Positions 43,443 through 50,764 of a stretch of DNA of 50,764 bases are shown piece after piece (the stretch's first letter is position 1; each line of letters begins with the position of its first letter). The stretch is taken from the NCBI GenBank assembly GCA_963925675.1, contig CAWUSW010000018.1:1-50764 (forward strand), given 5' to 3'. The translations under genes were made by a program, and so were the position numbers. The notes beneath the pieces were generated by a model. That model did no database searches, was not told the DNA's origin, and saw nothing but the letters and a program-made list of their open reading frames with translations. This DNA comes from Eutrophocola sp963925675 (GTDB lineage: Bacteria > Pseudomonadota > Gammaproteobacteria > Pseudomonadales > Pseudohongiellaceae).

Positions 43443-45725
43443 ATGGACATATCCCACATTCTCAACTCTCTCAACGATAATCAACGCAAGGCAGTCACAT
43501 CCGATCCAGGCAACCTTCTGGTGCTGGCCGGTGCCGGCAGCGGTAAAACGCGTGTGCTGGTTCACCGCATTGCCTGGTTAATTCAGATGGAGGGTGTTTC
43601 CACCCATGGCATTCTGGCGGTGACATTCACCAATAAAGCAGCCAATGAAATGCGCCTGCGAATTGAGGAGCTTCTTGAGCGTCCAGCAGGGGGGATGTGG
43701 GTCGGTACTTTCCACGGATTAGCCCACCGCTTATTGCGCGCCCATTCCCAGGAAGCGGGTTTACCCGATAAATTCCAGATTCTTGATTCCGATGATCAGT
43801 TAAGGCTGGTTAAGCGAATCTGTAAAAATCTTGAAGTGGATGAATCCAAGTATCCAGCCAAGCAGTGTCAGTGGTTCATTAATAAGCAAAAAGACGAAGG
43901 GCTTCGCGCTGCGAACCTGGAAGATTTTGGTGAGGAATTCATGCAAATCATGATTCGCATCTATAAGGCCTACGAGGAAGCCTGCGATAGAGGCGGAATG
44001 GTAGATTTTGGCGAATTGCTGTTACGTTCCCATGAATTGTGGTTAAAGCAGCCGGCTTTACTGGAATACTATCAACACCGTTTCCGTCATATTCTGGTCG
44101 ATGAATTCCAGGATACCAATACTATCCAGTACGCCTGGTTGCGTATGTTGGTAGGACAAAGTGGCTTTATTACTGTTGTCGGCGATGATGATCAGTCTAT
44201 TTATGGCTGGCGTGGCGCACGGATTGAAAATATTCAGAATTTTGACAAGGATTTCTCTGATGCAGACCTGGTCAAACTTGAACAGAACTATCGCTCTACG
44301 GCGAATATTCTGAATGCAGCAAACAGTCTTATTGCTCAAAATACAGGCAGGCTGGGTAAGGAGCTCTGGACTGAAGACAAAGATGGCGAAAGCATTTCTT
44401 CCTACAGTGCTTTTAACGAACAGGATGAAGCCCGCTTTATTTCAGGCCAGATAGAAAAGTGGGTTAATTCCGGCAACAAGCACTCCGAAGCGGCCATTTT
44501 GTATCGTTCAAATGCACAATCCCGGGAACTTGAAGAAGCCTTACTGAGGGTGTCCATGCCCTACCGAATTTACGGTGGTTTTCGCTTTTATGAACGTCTG
44601 GAGATCCGTAACGCTTTGGCCTATATGCGTCTGGTGGCCAGCCGTAATGATGATGCAGCCTTTGAGCGCGTGATCAATACACCGGTAAGAGGTCTGGGCG
44701 CGAAAACCCTCGACAGTATTCGACAACTGGCCAGGGCAGAAGGGTGCTCCATGTGGCAGGCCGCTATAAAAGTAGTGCAGGAATCGCTTCTTCCACCACG
44801 GGCAGTATTGAATGTTTCAGGCTTTATGTCTTTGATTGATGCCATGGAGGATCAGGTATATGGCACGCAGCTGTATGAATTAACTGAATATATCATTAAA
44901 CAAAGCGGGCTAATTCAGCATCATGAAAAAGAAGGTGGAGAAAAGGCGCGCACCCGCCTAGAAAACCTTGATGAGCTTATCAATGCGGCGAAAGCATTCG
45001 AAGTAGAGGATATTCCCAGGGAAGAAGAGTTATTGTTTAACGAAGGCTCCAATGAACAGTTGAGTGATTCGGCTGCACAAGTAGAACAAAAGGAGATAAC
45101 CGAGCTTAATATTCTGACCGCCTTTCTTGATAAAGCCGCGCTTGATGCCGGTGATGCCCAGGCACAGGAATTTGAAGATGCGGTACAGTTAATGACACTG
45201 CATTCAGCTAAAGGTCTGGAATTTCCCCTGGTGTTCATCGCCGGTATGGAAGAGGGCTTATTTCCCCATAAAATGTCGATGGACGATCTGGCCGGTCTGG
45301 AAGAAGAGCGTCGTCTTTGCTATGTGGGGATAACCCGTGCCCGGGAAAAGCTTTACTTTACCCATGCAGAATCAAGAAGAATGCATGGTGAAGAAAACCT
45401 CACTCGGCCATCACGGTTTTTAAGAGAAGTACCCGAAGAGCTTATTGAAGAAATACGAATGAAAGGGGAGGTCCGCAGGCCTCGCCATTATCCGGGCAAT
45501 GCGCCAGAAAACCATGATATTATCGGCGCTCATTCTATTAATAGCGGAGCCAAAGTAGCCGGTTCTGATATTAGCCTGGGCCAACGGGTCAAGCATCCCA
45601 AATTTGGTGAAGGAGTTGTTTTAAATTACGAAGGCAACGGAACCAACGCCCGGGTGCAGATAAATTTCGATACTGTTGGCGGCAAATGGCTGGTTATGTC
45701 ATATGCCAAGCTGGAAGTTATCTAA
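43443..45725 (+). CDS. uvrD: DNA helicase II (UvrD)
   Basis: 760 residues from the ATG at 43443; a longer frame from GTG 43359 adds 28 hydrophobic residues absent from the family. Superfamily 1A helicase motifs: LAGAGSGKT (I), VTFTNKAANEMR (Ia), LVDEFQDTN (II), VGDDDQSIYGWRGA (III), NYRST (IV), VQLMTLHSAKGLEFPLVFI (V), YVGITRARE (VI). The C-terminal Tudor-like tail LGQRVKHPKFGEG to WLVMSYAKLEVI is specific to UvrD. It acts in excision and mismatch repair. It is divergent from the hexR-like gene with 208 bp between. Confidence 0.97.
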   Translation: MDISHILNSLNDNQRKAVTSDPGNLLVLAGAGSGKTRVLVHRIAWLIQMEGVSTHGILAVTFTNKAANEMRLRIEELLERPAGGMWVGTFHGLAHRLLRAHSQEAGLPDKFQILDSDDQLRLVKRICKNLEVDESKYPAKQCQWFINKQKDEGLRAANLEDFGEEFMQIMIRIYKAYEEACDRGGMVDFGELLLRSHELWLKQPALLEYYQHRFRHILVDEFQDTNTIQYAWLRMLVGQSGFITVVGDDDQSIYGWRGARIENIQNFDKDFSDADLVKLEQNYRSTANILNAANSLIAQNTGRLGKELWTEDKDGESISSYSAFNEQDEARFISGQIEKWVNSGNKHSEAAILYRSNAQSRELEEALLRVSMPYRIYGGFRFYERLEIRNALAYMRLVASRNDDAAFERVINTPVRGLGAKTLDSIRQLARAEGCSMWQAAIKVVQESLLPPRAVLNVSGFMSLIDAMEDQVYGTQLYELTEYIIKQSGLIQHHEKEGGEKARTRLENLDELINAAKAFEVEDIPREEELLFNEGSNEQLSDSAAQVEQKEITELNILTAFLDKAALDAGDAQAQEFEDAVQLMTLHSAKGLEFPLVFIAGMEEGLFPHKMSMDDLAGLEEERRLCYVGITRAREKLYFTHAESRRMHGEENLTRPSRFLREVPEELIEEIRMKGEVRRPRHYPGNAPENHDIIGAHSINSGAKVAGSDISLGQRVKHPKFGEGVVLNYEGNGTNARVQINFDTVGGKWLVMSYAKLEVI

Positions 45726-45740
45726 TAGCCGCTAACAAAA

Positions 45741-45806
45741 GTTAAAAGTTTGTAGGAGGGGTTTTAACCCCGAATGAATTCAACGTTAAAAGTTAATAGT
45801 TAAAAG
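45741..45806 (+). repeat. GTTAAAAGTT direct repeats around REP-like hairpin
   Basis: GTTAAAAGTT occurs at 45741-45750 and 45785-45794, one on each side of the hairpin at 45752-45774, and a partial copy GTTAAAAG follows at 45799-45806. The region lies between uvrD and the TRAP binding-protein gene. Confidence 0.7.
45752..45774 (+). repeat. REP-like hairpin, copy 1
   Basis: A GTAGGAG head is followed by an inverted repeat with arms GGGGTT and AACCCC around TT, then CGAA overlap. The design (GTAG tetranucleotide plus hairpin) is that of Pseudomonas-type REP elements. Copy 2 at 46991 differs by a paired change in the stem. Confidence 0.75.
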
Positions 45807-45827
45807 CAAAGAAGGGGATTTTAAGAA

Positions 45828-46940
45828 ATGTCAAATAACATGGGAATTAAGGCAGGCTTGGTTGTGTCGCTTATGTTGCTACTGCAAGCCTGTGGTAGCG
45901 ACGCAGAACAACCAGCAGCTGGTGGCAGTGCTGCTGCAGCACCTCAGCAAAGCTATGAGTGGAAACTGGTTACTGCCTGGCCAAAAAACTTTCCAGGTTT
46001 AGGTCATGCGCCAGAAGTATTTGCCTCAAAAGTTGAGGCGATGTCAAACGGGCGCATGAAAATTCGTGTCTACGGTGATGGAGAATTAGTTCCTGCACTG
46101 GAAGTATTTAATGCGGTTAGCGCCGGTACTGCTGAAGTCGGACATGGGGCCGCTTATTACTGGAAAGGCAAGGCACCAGAAGCGCAGTTTTTTACTGCCT
46201 TACCCTTTGGCATGAATGGCCGCGAAATGGAAAGCTGGATTCAATATGGTGGTGGACAGGAATTATGGAATGAACTGTATGAGCCATTTAATCTGATCCC
46301 TTTACCCGGAGGGAATACCGGCGTACAGATGGGCGGGTGGTTCAATAAGGAAATTAATTCGAAAGCTGATTTTCAGGGTTTAAAAATGCGTATTCCTGGT
46401 TTGGCTCAAGATGTGCTTTCGCGCCTTGGTGGTGTTCCGGTAAATATGCCGGGCAGTGAACTATTTACTTCTTTGCAAACAGGCGTCATTGATGCCACCG
46501 AATTTAATGGTCCTTATAACGATCTTGCTTTTGGTTTATATGAAGTCTCTGATTATTATTATTACCCTGGCTGGCATGAACCTGGTTCGGTTATGGAATT
46601 TCTGTTTAATAAAGAAAAATTTGAAGCTCTGCCTGCAGACCTGCAGGAAATTATGCGTACTGCGGCAGAAGCAGCGTCTCTTGATATGACCAATGAGTTT
46701 ACCGCACGTAATACCATTTCACTGAAAGAGCTGATTGATAATCATGGTGTTGATCTCAGGGAATTTCCGGATGACCTGATGCAGGAGCTGAATATAATTT
46801 CACAGGAAGTGATCGATGAGCTGGCGGATCTGAGCCCAATTGGTGCCAGAATTCATGCCTCCTATCGGGAATATGAAGAAAATGTTAAACAGTTCCATTC
46901 TGTCTCGGAAGAAGCCTATACACGGGCCAGAAGGCTATAG
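45828..46940 (+). CDS. TRAP transporter substrate-binding lipoprotein (DctP family, TakP-like)
   Basis: 370 residues. The start at 45828 has AAGGGGA upstream. Residues 1-21 are a lipoprotein signal with lipobox Leu-Gln-Ala-Cys22, then a Gly/Ala/Gln-rich tether to about 42. The binding domain begins WKLVTAWPKNFPGLGHAPEVFA and includes GHGAAYYWKGKAPEAQFFTALPFG, LKMRIPG with the ligand-binding Arg, and VIDATEFNGPYNDLAFGLY then YYYPGWHEPGS. These are close to TakP-type binding proteins for 2-oxo acids or lactate. It is convergent with the dctM gene, not in one operon with it. Ligand is inferred, not shown. Confidence 0.9.
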   Translation: MSNNMGIKAGLVVSLMLLLQACGSDAEQPAAGGSAAAAPQQSYEWKLVTAWPKNFPGLGHAPEVFASKVEAMSNGRMKIRVYGDGELVPALEVFNAVSAGTAEVGHGAAYYWKGKAPEAQFFTALPFGMNGREMESWIQYGGGQELWNELYEPFNLIPLPGGNTGVQMGGWFNKEINSKADFQGLKMRIPGLAQDVLSRLGGVPVNMPGSELFTSLQTGVIDATEFNGPYNDLAFGLYEVSDYYYYPGWHEPGSVMEFLFNKEKFEALPADLQEIMRTAAEAASLDMTNEFTARNTISLKELIDNHGVDLREFPDDLMQELNIISQEVIDELADLSPIGARIHASYREYEENVKQFHSVSEEAYTRARRL

Positions 46941-46962
46941 GGAAAAACAAGGTACAAGAAAT

Positions 46963-46990
46963 AAAAAAGCCGGCGTTAGCCGGCTTTTTT
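46963..46990. terminator. Bidirectional intrinsic terminator between TRAP genes
   Basis: A perfect 6-bp stem GCCGGC/GCCGGC with loop GTTA (46969-46974 with 46979-46984) is flanked by six A and six T. It therefore serves both the plus-strand binding-protein gene and the minus-strand dctM gene. Confidence 0.92.
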
Positions 46991-47013
46991 GTAGGAGCGG
47001 TTTCAACCGCGAA
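46991..47013 (+). repeat. REP-like hairpin, copy 2
   Basis: GTAGGAG head, then arms GCGGTT and AACCGC around TC, ending CGAA. It begins at the base after the terminator T run. Compared with copy 1, the second stem base is C instead of G and its partner is G instead of C, so pairing is kept. Confidence 0.8.
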
Positions 47014-47020
47014 GAAATAA

Positions 47021-48412
47021 TTACATGTTCTTGATCACACCCGGAAGCCAGGTCGCCAGTTCTGGCCAGAAGGTTAACATGCCCAGCATGGACAGCTGGA
47101 TAATAATAAATGGAATGACACCTTTATATATCTGAGTGGTCTTAATGGAATCAGGCGCAACGCCGCGTAAATAAAATAGGGAGAAACCAAAAGGCGGGGT
47201 TAAAAAAGAAGTCTGCAAATTCACAGCCAGCATCACCCCCAGCCAGACAGGATCCAGTCCCATGGCTAATAGTACCGGGCCTACTATGGGAACCACCATA
47301 TAGGTAATTTCAATAAAATCCAGAATAAAGCCAAGCAGGAAAACTACTAACATAACGGTAATCGTCGCCGTGATAACGCCACCAGGCATGTCGGTAAAAA
47401 TTTCTTCAACAATGATGTCGCCACCAAAGCCACGAAAAACAAGGGAAAAAACAGCAGCGCCAACTAAAATCATATAAACCATGGCGCTGACTTTTGCAGT
47501 AGAAACAGCAACGTCCTTGAAGATGGCAAAGTTCAGCTGGCGGTTAATCAGTGCCAGTAATATTGCACCCAGACCGCCTACACCGGCTGCTTCTGTTGGC
47601 GTGGCCGCGCCGGATAAAATGGAACCCAGTACAGCAATGATTAACAGCAGAGGCGGCAGAAGACTTTTACTGAGGGTTAGCAGGATATGAGAGTCACCGG
47701 TAGCCTTCTTCAGATCGGCATCACTTGCCGGCGGGGCCGCTTCAGGTTTCAGAATTGCAATTCCCAACATATAAATAATATATAACACGACCAGCATCAA
47801 TCCAGGGATCATGGCGCCGGCAAACAAGTCGCCTACTGAAACATTCTGGGTAGAAAATACGCCCATGCGTATTTGTGCCTGCTGGTAAGCATTGGAAATA
47901 ACATCACCAAGCAAAACCAGCGCAATCGATGGAGGAATGATCTGTCCCAGAGTGCCAGTGGCACAGATGGTGCCGGTGGCAAGTGAAGGGCTGTATCCGG
48001 CTCTGAGCATCGTAGGTAGAGAAATAACGCCCATGGTAACTACAGTGGCACCAACAATACCGGTACTTGCAGCCAGCAGCATACCAACCAGAATGACAGA
48101 AACTCCCAGTCCGCCGCGCATTTTTCCAAATAATAATGCCATGCCTTCAAGCAAGGCTTCGGCTATTTTTGATTTTTCCAGCATCATACCCATGAATACA
48201 AACATGGGGACAGCAAACAGGTTGGTATTAATCATGATGCCGTAAAAGCGGTTGGGTATGGCGCTGAGAAAGGCACCATCAAAGGTGCCAGTCATTAAAC
48301 CTACCGCAGCGAAAACCAGTGAGGTGCCAGCAAGGGAAAAGGCTACAGGATAGCCGCACATCAACACCAGACAGACAGCAAGAAAAAGAAACAGCGGAAT
48401 TAATTCAATCAA
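47021..48412 (-). CDS. TRAP transporter large permease (DctM family)
   Basis: 463 residues, many membrane helices, the ion-coupled permease of the TRAP system. Conserved segments: GYPVAFSLAGTS, FAVPMFVFMGMMLEKS, AASTGIVGATVVTMGVISLP, GTICATGTLGQIIPPSIALVLLG and SGAATPTEAAGVG; near the C-terminus LQTSFLTPPFGFSLFYLRGV is typical. A short polar loop near residue 225 is the only soluble insertion. It overlaps dctQ by 4 nt, so the two are coupled. Confidence 0.95.
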   Translation of the reverse strand: MIELIPLFLFLAVCLVLMCGYPVAFSLAGTSLVFAAVGLMTGTFDGAFLSAIPNRFYGIMINTNLFAVPMFVFMGMMLEKSKIAEALLEGMALLFGKMRGGLGVSVILVGMLLAASTGIVGATVVTMGVISLPTMLRAGYSPSLATGTICATGTLGQIIPPSIALVLLGDVISNAYQQAQIRMGVFSTQNVSVGDLFAGAMIPGLMLVVLYIIYMLGIAILKPEAAPPASDADLKKATGDSHILLTLSKSLLPPLLLIIAVLGSILSGAATPTEAAGVGGLGAILLALINRQLNFAIFKDVAVSTAKVSAMVYMILVGAAVFSLVFRGFGGDIIVEEIFTDMPGGVITATITVMLVVFLLGFILDFIEITYMVVPIVGPVLLAMGLDPVWLGVMLAVNLQTSFLTPPFGFSLFYLRGVAPDSIKTTQIYKGVIPFIIIQLSMLGMLTFWPELATWLPGVIKNM

Positions 48413-48963
48413 ATAACACCGCCCACTGGTTCTATTTGCTCTTCAGGGTCTTCTTCCTTAAAGAATAGAAAAAGAAAATTCCTGACAATCTCGGCTATGC
48501 CTTGCAGTATTACCAGGAATGCCATGACCACAATTAATGTTTTGAGCAGATATACATAAGGAATGCCGCCCGCTTCAGGTGAGGTCTCTCTGATGCGCCA
48601 GGCTTCCTGAACATAGTCCCAGCTTGCCCAGAAAATAAAACCTGCCACAGGAAGTAAAAGCAAAAGACCGCCAAGCATATTGACCCATGCTTTATAACGA
48701 TGTGATGCTGGACCGTAAAAAATATCCACTCTTACATGACCGTCATGCTTAAGGGTAAAGGCAGCGGTGAGCAGGAATAGCAAAGCGTTAAGGTAGATAA
48801 TGGATTCCTGAATGGCGATTGAGCCGGTATTGAAGACATAGCGAGTCAGCACAATATAAAAGGTTACCACTACCATCAGGATGGAACACCAGGCAGCGGT
48901 CTTACCAATGAATTCTGTCATCCCGTCTATTAAACTGATACATTTTTTAACGATATTGAGCAC
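48409..48963 (-). CDS. TRAP transporter small permease (DctQ family)
   Basis: 184 residues, four membrane helices, partner of DctM. The family pattern is seen in TRYVFNTGSIAIQE, then HVRVDIFY after the second helix. The C-terminal tail is acidic (KEEDPEEQIEP). Translation starts at GTG 48963, only 16 nt after the stop of the upstream cyclophilin gene, and the 3' end overlaps dctM. Co-transcription of all three is likely. Confidence 0.93.
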   Translation of the reverse strand: MLNIVKKCISLIDGMTEFIGKTAAWCSILMVVVTFYIVLTRYVFNTGSIAIQESIIYLNALLFLLTAAFTLKHDGHVRVDIFYGPASHRYKAWVNMLGGLLLLLPVAGFIFWASWDYVQEAWRIRETSPEAGGIPYVYLLKTLIVVMAFLVILQGIAEIVRNFLFLFFKEEDPEEQIEPVGGVI

Positions 48964-48979
48964 GGTTTATCTCTGAATA

Positions 48980-50665
48980 TCAGGGACGATTAAAGCTTTG
49001 TAATGTAAAGGTCAGCGTACTGAACTCTGTCAGGCTGAATTCAACATCGGTAATAATAGTGTTGCCAACCTTGACGGAGGGAATTATCAAAGTCCCGGCA
49101 TCAAGATCCATCGTTGCAGCATCCTGTCCGCTATCAACCAGGGCGAAGATCCTGGTGGTGATGACGCTGAAAACAACACCAGGCGCGCTGGTATCCTGAA
49201 CCATGATTACCCGGTACATTTCATTACCGACTCTTACCGGCAGGTAGAAGCTATTGGATAAAGTTGAATATTCGGCAGTGGTTTCTATTCCATCATCGGT
49301 ACCGTCGTTGGAGCCATCATCGCCAGATCCGTCATCTACAGTATCGGAGTCATCTACGATTACATCGGTGACATAAATACGGTTCACCAGCACAACATCG
49401 TCAGCATCAACACCATCAGTATCCTGATCAGTTAACGGTAATTCACCAAAAGCACCACCCAATGAACCCTGCAGATTAACTCTGGGTAGCACTGCAATAG
49501 CATCAACCACAGGCATCCCTGAAATGATGCGTGCAAAAACTGTGAAACCGCCATCAACAGTATCGAGCTGGGTATTGTTAACCACATTTACAAACCACTC
49601 ACTGGTGGCGCTGTTAACCTGACCACCAGCACGGGCCATTGCCACGGTGCCGCGCAGGTTAGAGATTTCGAATTCATTGACTACCGCAGCATCTCTGGGT
49701 ATTGAAGCCCCCAGAGGACTGGCAGAATAACCGCCGCCCTGGATAACAAAGTTAGGCACAGATCGGTGTACGAGGGTGTCATCATAACGACCACTGCTGA
49801 TGTAATTGAGAAAATTGGCCACGGTGTTGGGAGCGACGTCAGGGAGCAGTTCCATACAAAACTCACCCGCATTGGTATCAACACATACGGCATCTTCATA
49901 GAGAGTTTCGCCTTCACCTGGTGTTGGAGTGTCGCCACCATCATCGCCTCCAGCGCCGTCGTCGCCATTTCCATCATCGCCGCCGTTATCACCACCATCA
50001 CTGCCATCATTTTCGAAGTCAGTAATATCGCCATCAAAAATGGTGACATCAAAAATATCTATTGTCGGAGAATTAAGTACAGGAATTTCCGGGCCAACCA
50101 CGGGGACCTCGGAGAGCTCGTCATTATCAAAAGAAACAATAGTGGATGATGAAATAAGGTCAACAAAAGTCATCCCTTCGCCAATTACTCTGGCAAAAAC
50201 GGTATAGCCTCCGTTTTCGTTATCGAGAGTGGCTGAGTTATCACTGACATTGAAAATAAACTGGCTGGTTGCGCTGTCCGGATCATTTGGATCATCTGGA
50301 ACCATGGCCACAGTGCCGCGGGTGTTTGAAACACTCGCTTCATTGGAGATCTGCGGGCGAGTAAAAAGCTCCTGATATTTCTCAATGTCTGTGCCCCCGA
50401 TATCAACATATCTTCCAGCTTGAATGTAAACAGGGCCATCTTTTTTGGAAAAATGGAAAATGGAACTTCTGTAGCTTCCCTGTGAGACATAGGCGAGAAA
50501 ATTCTGCGCCGTTACTGGCGCGTCAGTTTCCAGCAATTCCATGCAGATATCACCAAAGGTAGTTTCCACACAGACAATAGTCTGCGCCCGGGCAGGCAGT
50601 GAAAACCCCAATAAAATCAGGAAGATAAAACTAAGCTGTAGTGGAAATCTGACTAACTTCTTCAT
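48980..50665 (-). CDS. Exported tandem-cyclophilin protein with C-terminal beta module
   Basis: 561 residues from the ATG at 50665, chosen because it gives a signal peptide (cleavage near ARA27-Q28); a longer frame adds 21 implausible residues. Cyclophilin domain 1 spans about 30-210 and domain 2 about 258-430, joined by a Gly/Asp linker (211-253). Domain 2 keeps the catalytic Arg301 (VHRSVPNFVIQGG); domain 1 has Phe72 there (FHFSKK). Both domains open with CX8C pairs (Cys32/41, Cys261/270), fit for disulfides. A second Asp-rich linker leads to about 90 residues of strand-rich unknown sequence (TLIIPSVKVGNTIITDVEF). It probably acts as a periplasmic or surface prolyl isomerase. Confidence 0.88.
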   Translation of the reverse strand: MKKLVRFPLQLSFIFLILLGFSLPARAQTIVCVETTFGDICMELLETDAPVTAQNFLAYVSQGSYRSSIFHFSKKDGPVYIQAGRYVDIGGTDIEKYQELFTRPQISNEASVSNTRGTVAMVPDDPNDPDSATSQFIFNVSDNSATLDNENGGYTVFARVIGEGMTFVDLISSSTIVSFDNDELSEVPVVGPEIPVLNSPTIDIFDVTIFDGDITDFENDGSDGGDNGGDDGNGDDGAGGDDGGDTPTPGEGETLYEDAVCVDTNAGEFCMELLPDVAPNTVANFLNYISSGRYDDTLVHRSVPNFVIQGGGYSASPLGASIPRDAAVVNEFEISNLRGTVAMARAGGQVNSATSEWFVNVVNNTQLDTVDGGFTVFARIISGMPVVDAIAVLPRVNLQGSLGGAFGELPLTDQDTDGVDADDVVLVNRIYVTDVIVDDSDTVDDGSGDDGSNDGTDDGIETTAEYSTLSNSFYLPVRVGNEMYRVIMVQDTSAPGVVFSVITTRIFALVDSGQDAATMDLDAGTLIIPSVKVGNTIITDVEFSLTEFSTLTFTLQSFNRP

Positions 50666-50764
50666 GTTTGTGTCCAACAGGCTAAATGCGATACATGGCC
50701 CGCAAAATGAGGGCGCAGAATAGCACAATTCAATGAGTGAGTGCGAAGAGTTCTTTCTGGGTGA

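Noticed and set aside
50666..50728. 21-residue extension upstream of the cyclophilin signal peptide
   Set aside because: A second hydrophobic, Cys-rich stretch before a complete signal peptide is unlikely; the ATG at 50665 gives a standard exported protein.
1..50764. CRISPR array, tRNA or rRNA gene, insertion sequence, prophage or toxin-antitoxin pair
   Set aside because: No array-like spaced repeats, cloverleaf, transposase, integrase or paired small genes were seen in the read-through; this was by eye and could miss a diverged small RNA gene.

Overview
The window is a contiguous stretch of a gammaproteobacterial chromosome around the replication origin. Gene content and order follow the Pseudomonas-type origin layout: LysM gene, def, fmt, rsmB, trkA, an LpxL-family acyltransferase, glyQ, glyS, gmhB, plsC, then gyrB-recF-dnaN-dnaA on the minus strand, then rpmH-rnpA-yidD-yidC-mnmE-mnmG-rsmG-parA-parB-atpIBEFHAGDC-glmU-glmS on the plus strand. 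Moderate base composition, acidic Asp/Gly-rich exported proteins and a TRAP transporter suggest a free-living, probably marine, relative of the Pseudomonadales/Cellvibrionales-type Gammaproteobacteria. This placement is inference; there is no rRNA or tRNA gene here to test it.

Layout. 0-7.4 kb: a possible 5' fragment of dprA, a LysM protein, protein maturation and initiation genes (def, fmt), rRNA methylase rsmB, and the potassium uptake pair trkA-trkH. 7.4-10.2 kb (minus): a small envelope cluster with a WaaC-like heptosyltransferase, a 2OG-Fe(II) oxygenase and an LpxL-family acyltransferase. 10.3-14.6 kb: glycyl-tRNA synthetase subunits, heptose bisphosphate phosphatase gmhB and a PlsC-type acyltransferase. 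14.6-21.0 kb (minus): gyrB, recF, dnaN, dnaA. 21.0-28.7 kb: origin-proximal RNA, membrane-insertion and tRNA-modification genes. 28.7-30.5 kb: parAB. 30.5-38.0 kb: the whole F1Fo ATP synthase operon behind a good sigma70-like promoter. 38.1-41.3 kb: glmU-glmS. 41.4-50.7 kb: a more lineage-specific part with an acidic exported protein, a HexR-like regulator, uvrD, a TRAP transporter whose binding lipoprotein is convergent to its membrane subunits, two REP-like hairpins and a tandem-cyclophilin exported protein.

How it works together. Both long intergenic gaps (20991-21532 and 25502-26026) look like origin material: DnaA-box matches next to very AT-rich tracts. Two perfect parS palindromes lie inside recF, about 11 kb from parAB, so replication start, clamp and gyrase supply, and origin segregation are coded together. 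The most unusual observations are the two parS sites written into the recF reading frame as FHVKH, a waaC homologue that appears to need an ATT start codon, tandem 10-bp repeats forming the leader of the oxygenase gene, a nested 50-bp dyad holding a perfect TGTGA-N6-TCACA site, a compensatory pair of REP-like hairpins, and a two-domain cyclophilin with one degraded active site placed 16 nt upstream of TRAP membrane subunits. I did not find a clearly new defence or mobile system; most of the window is conserved core genome.
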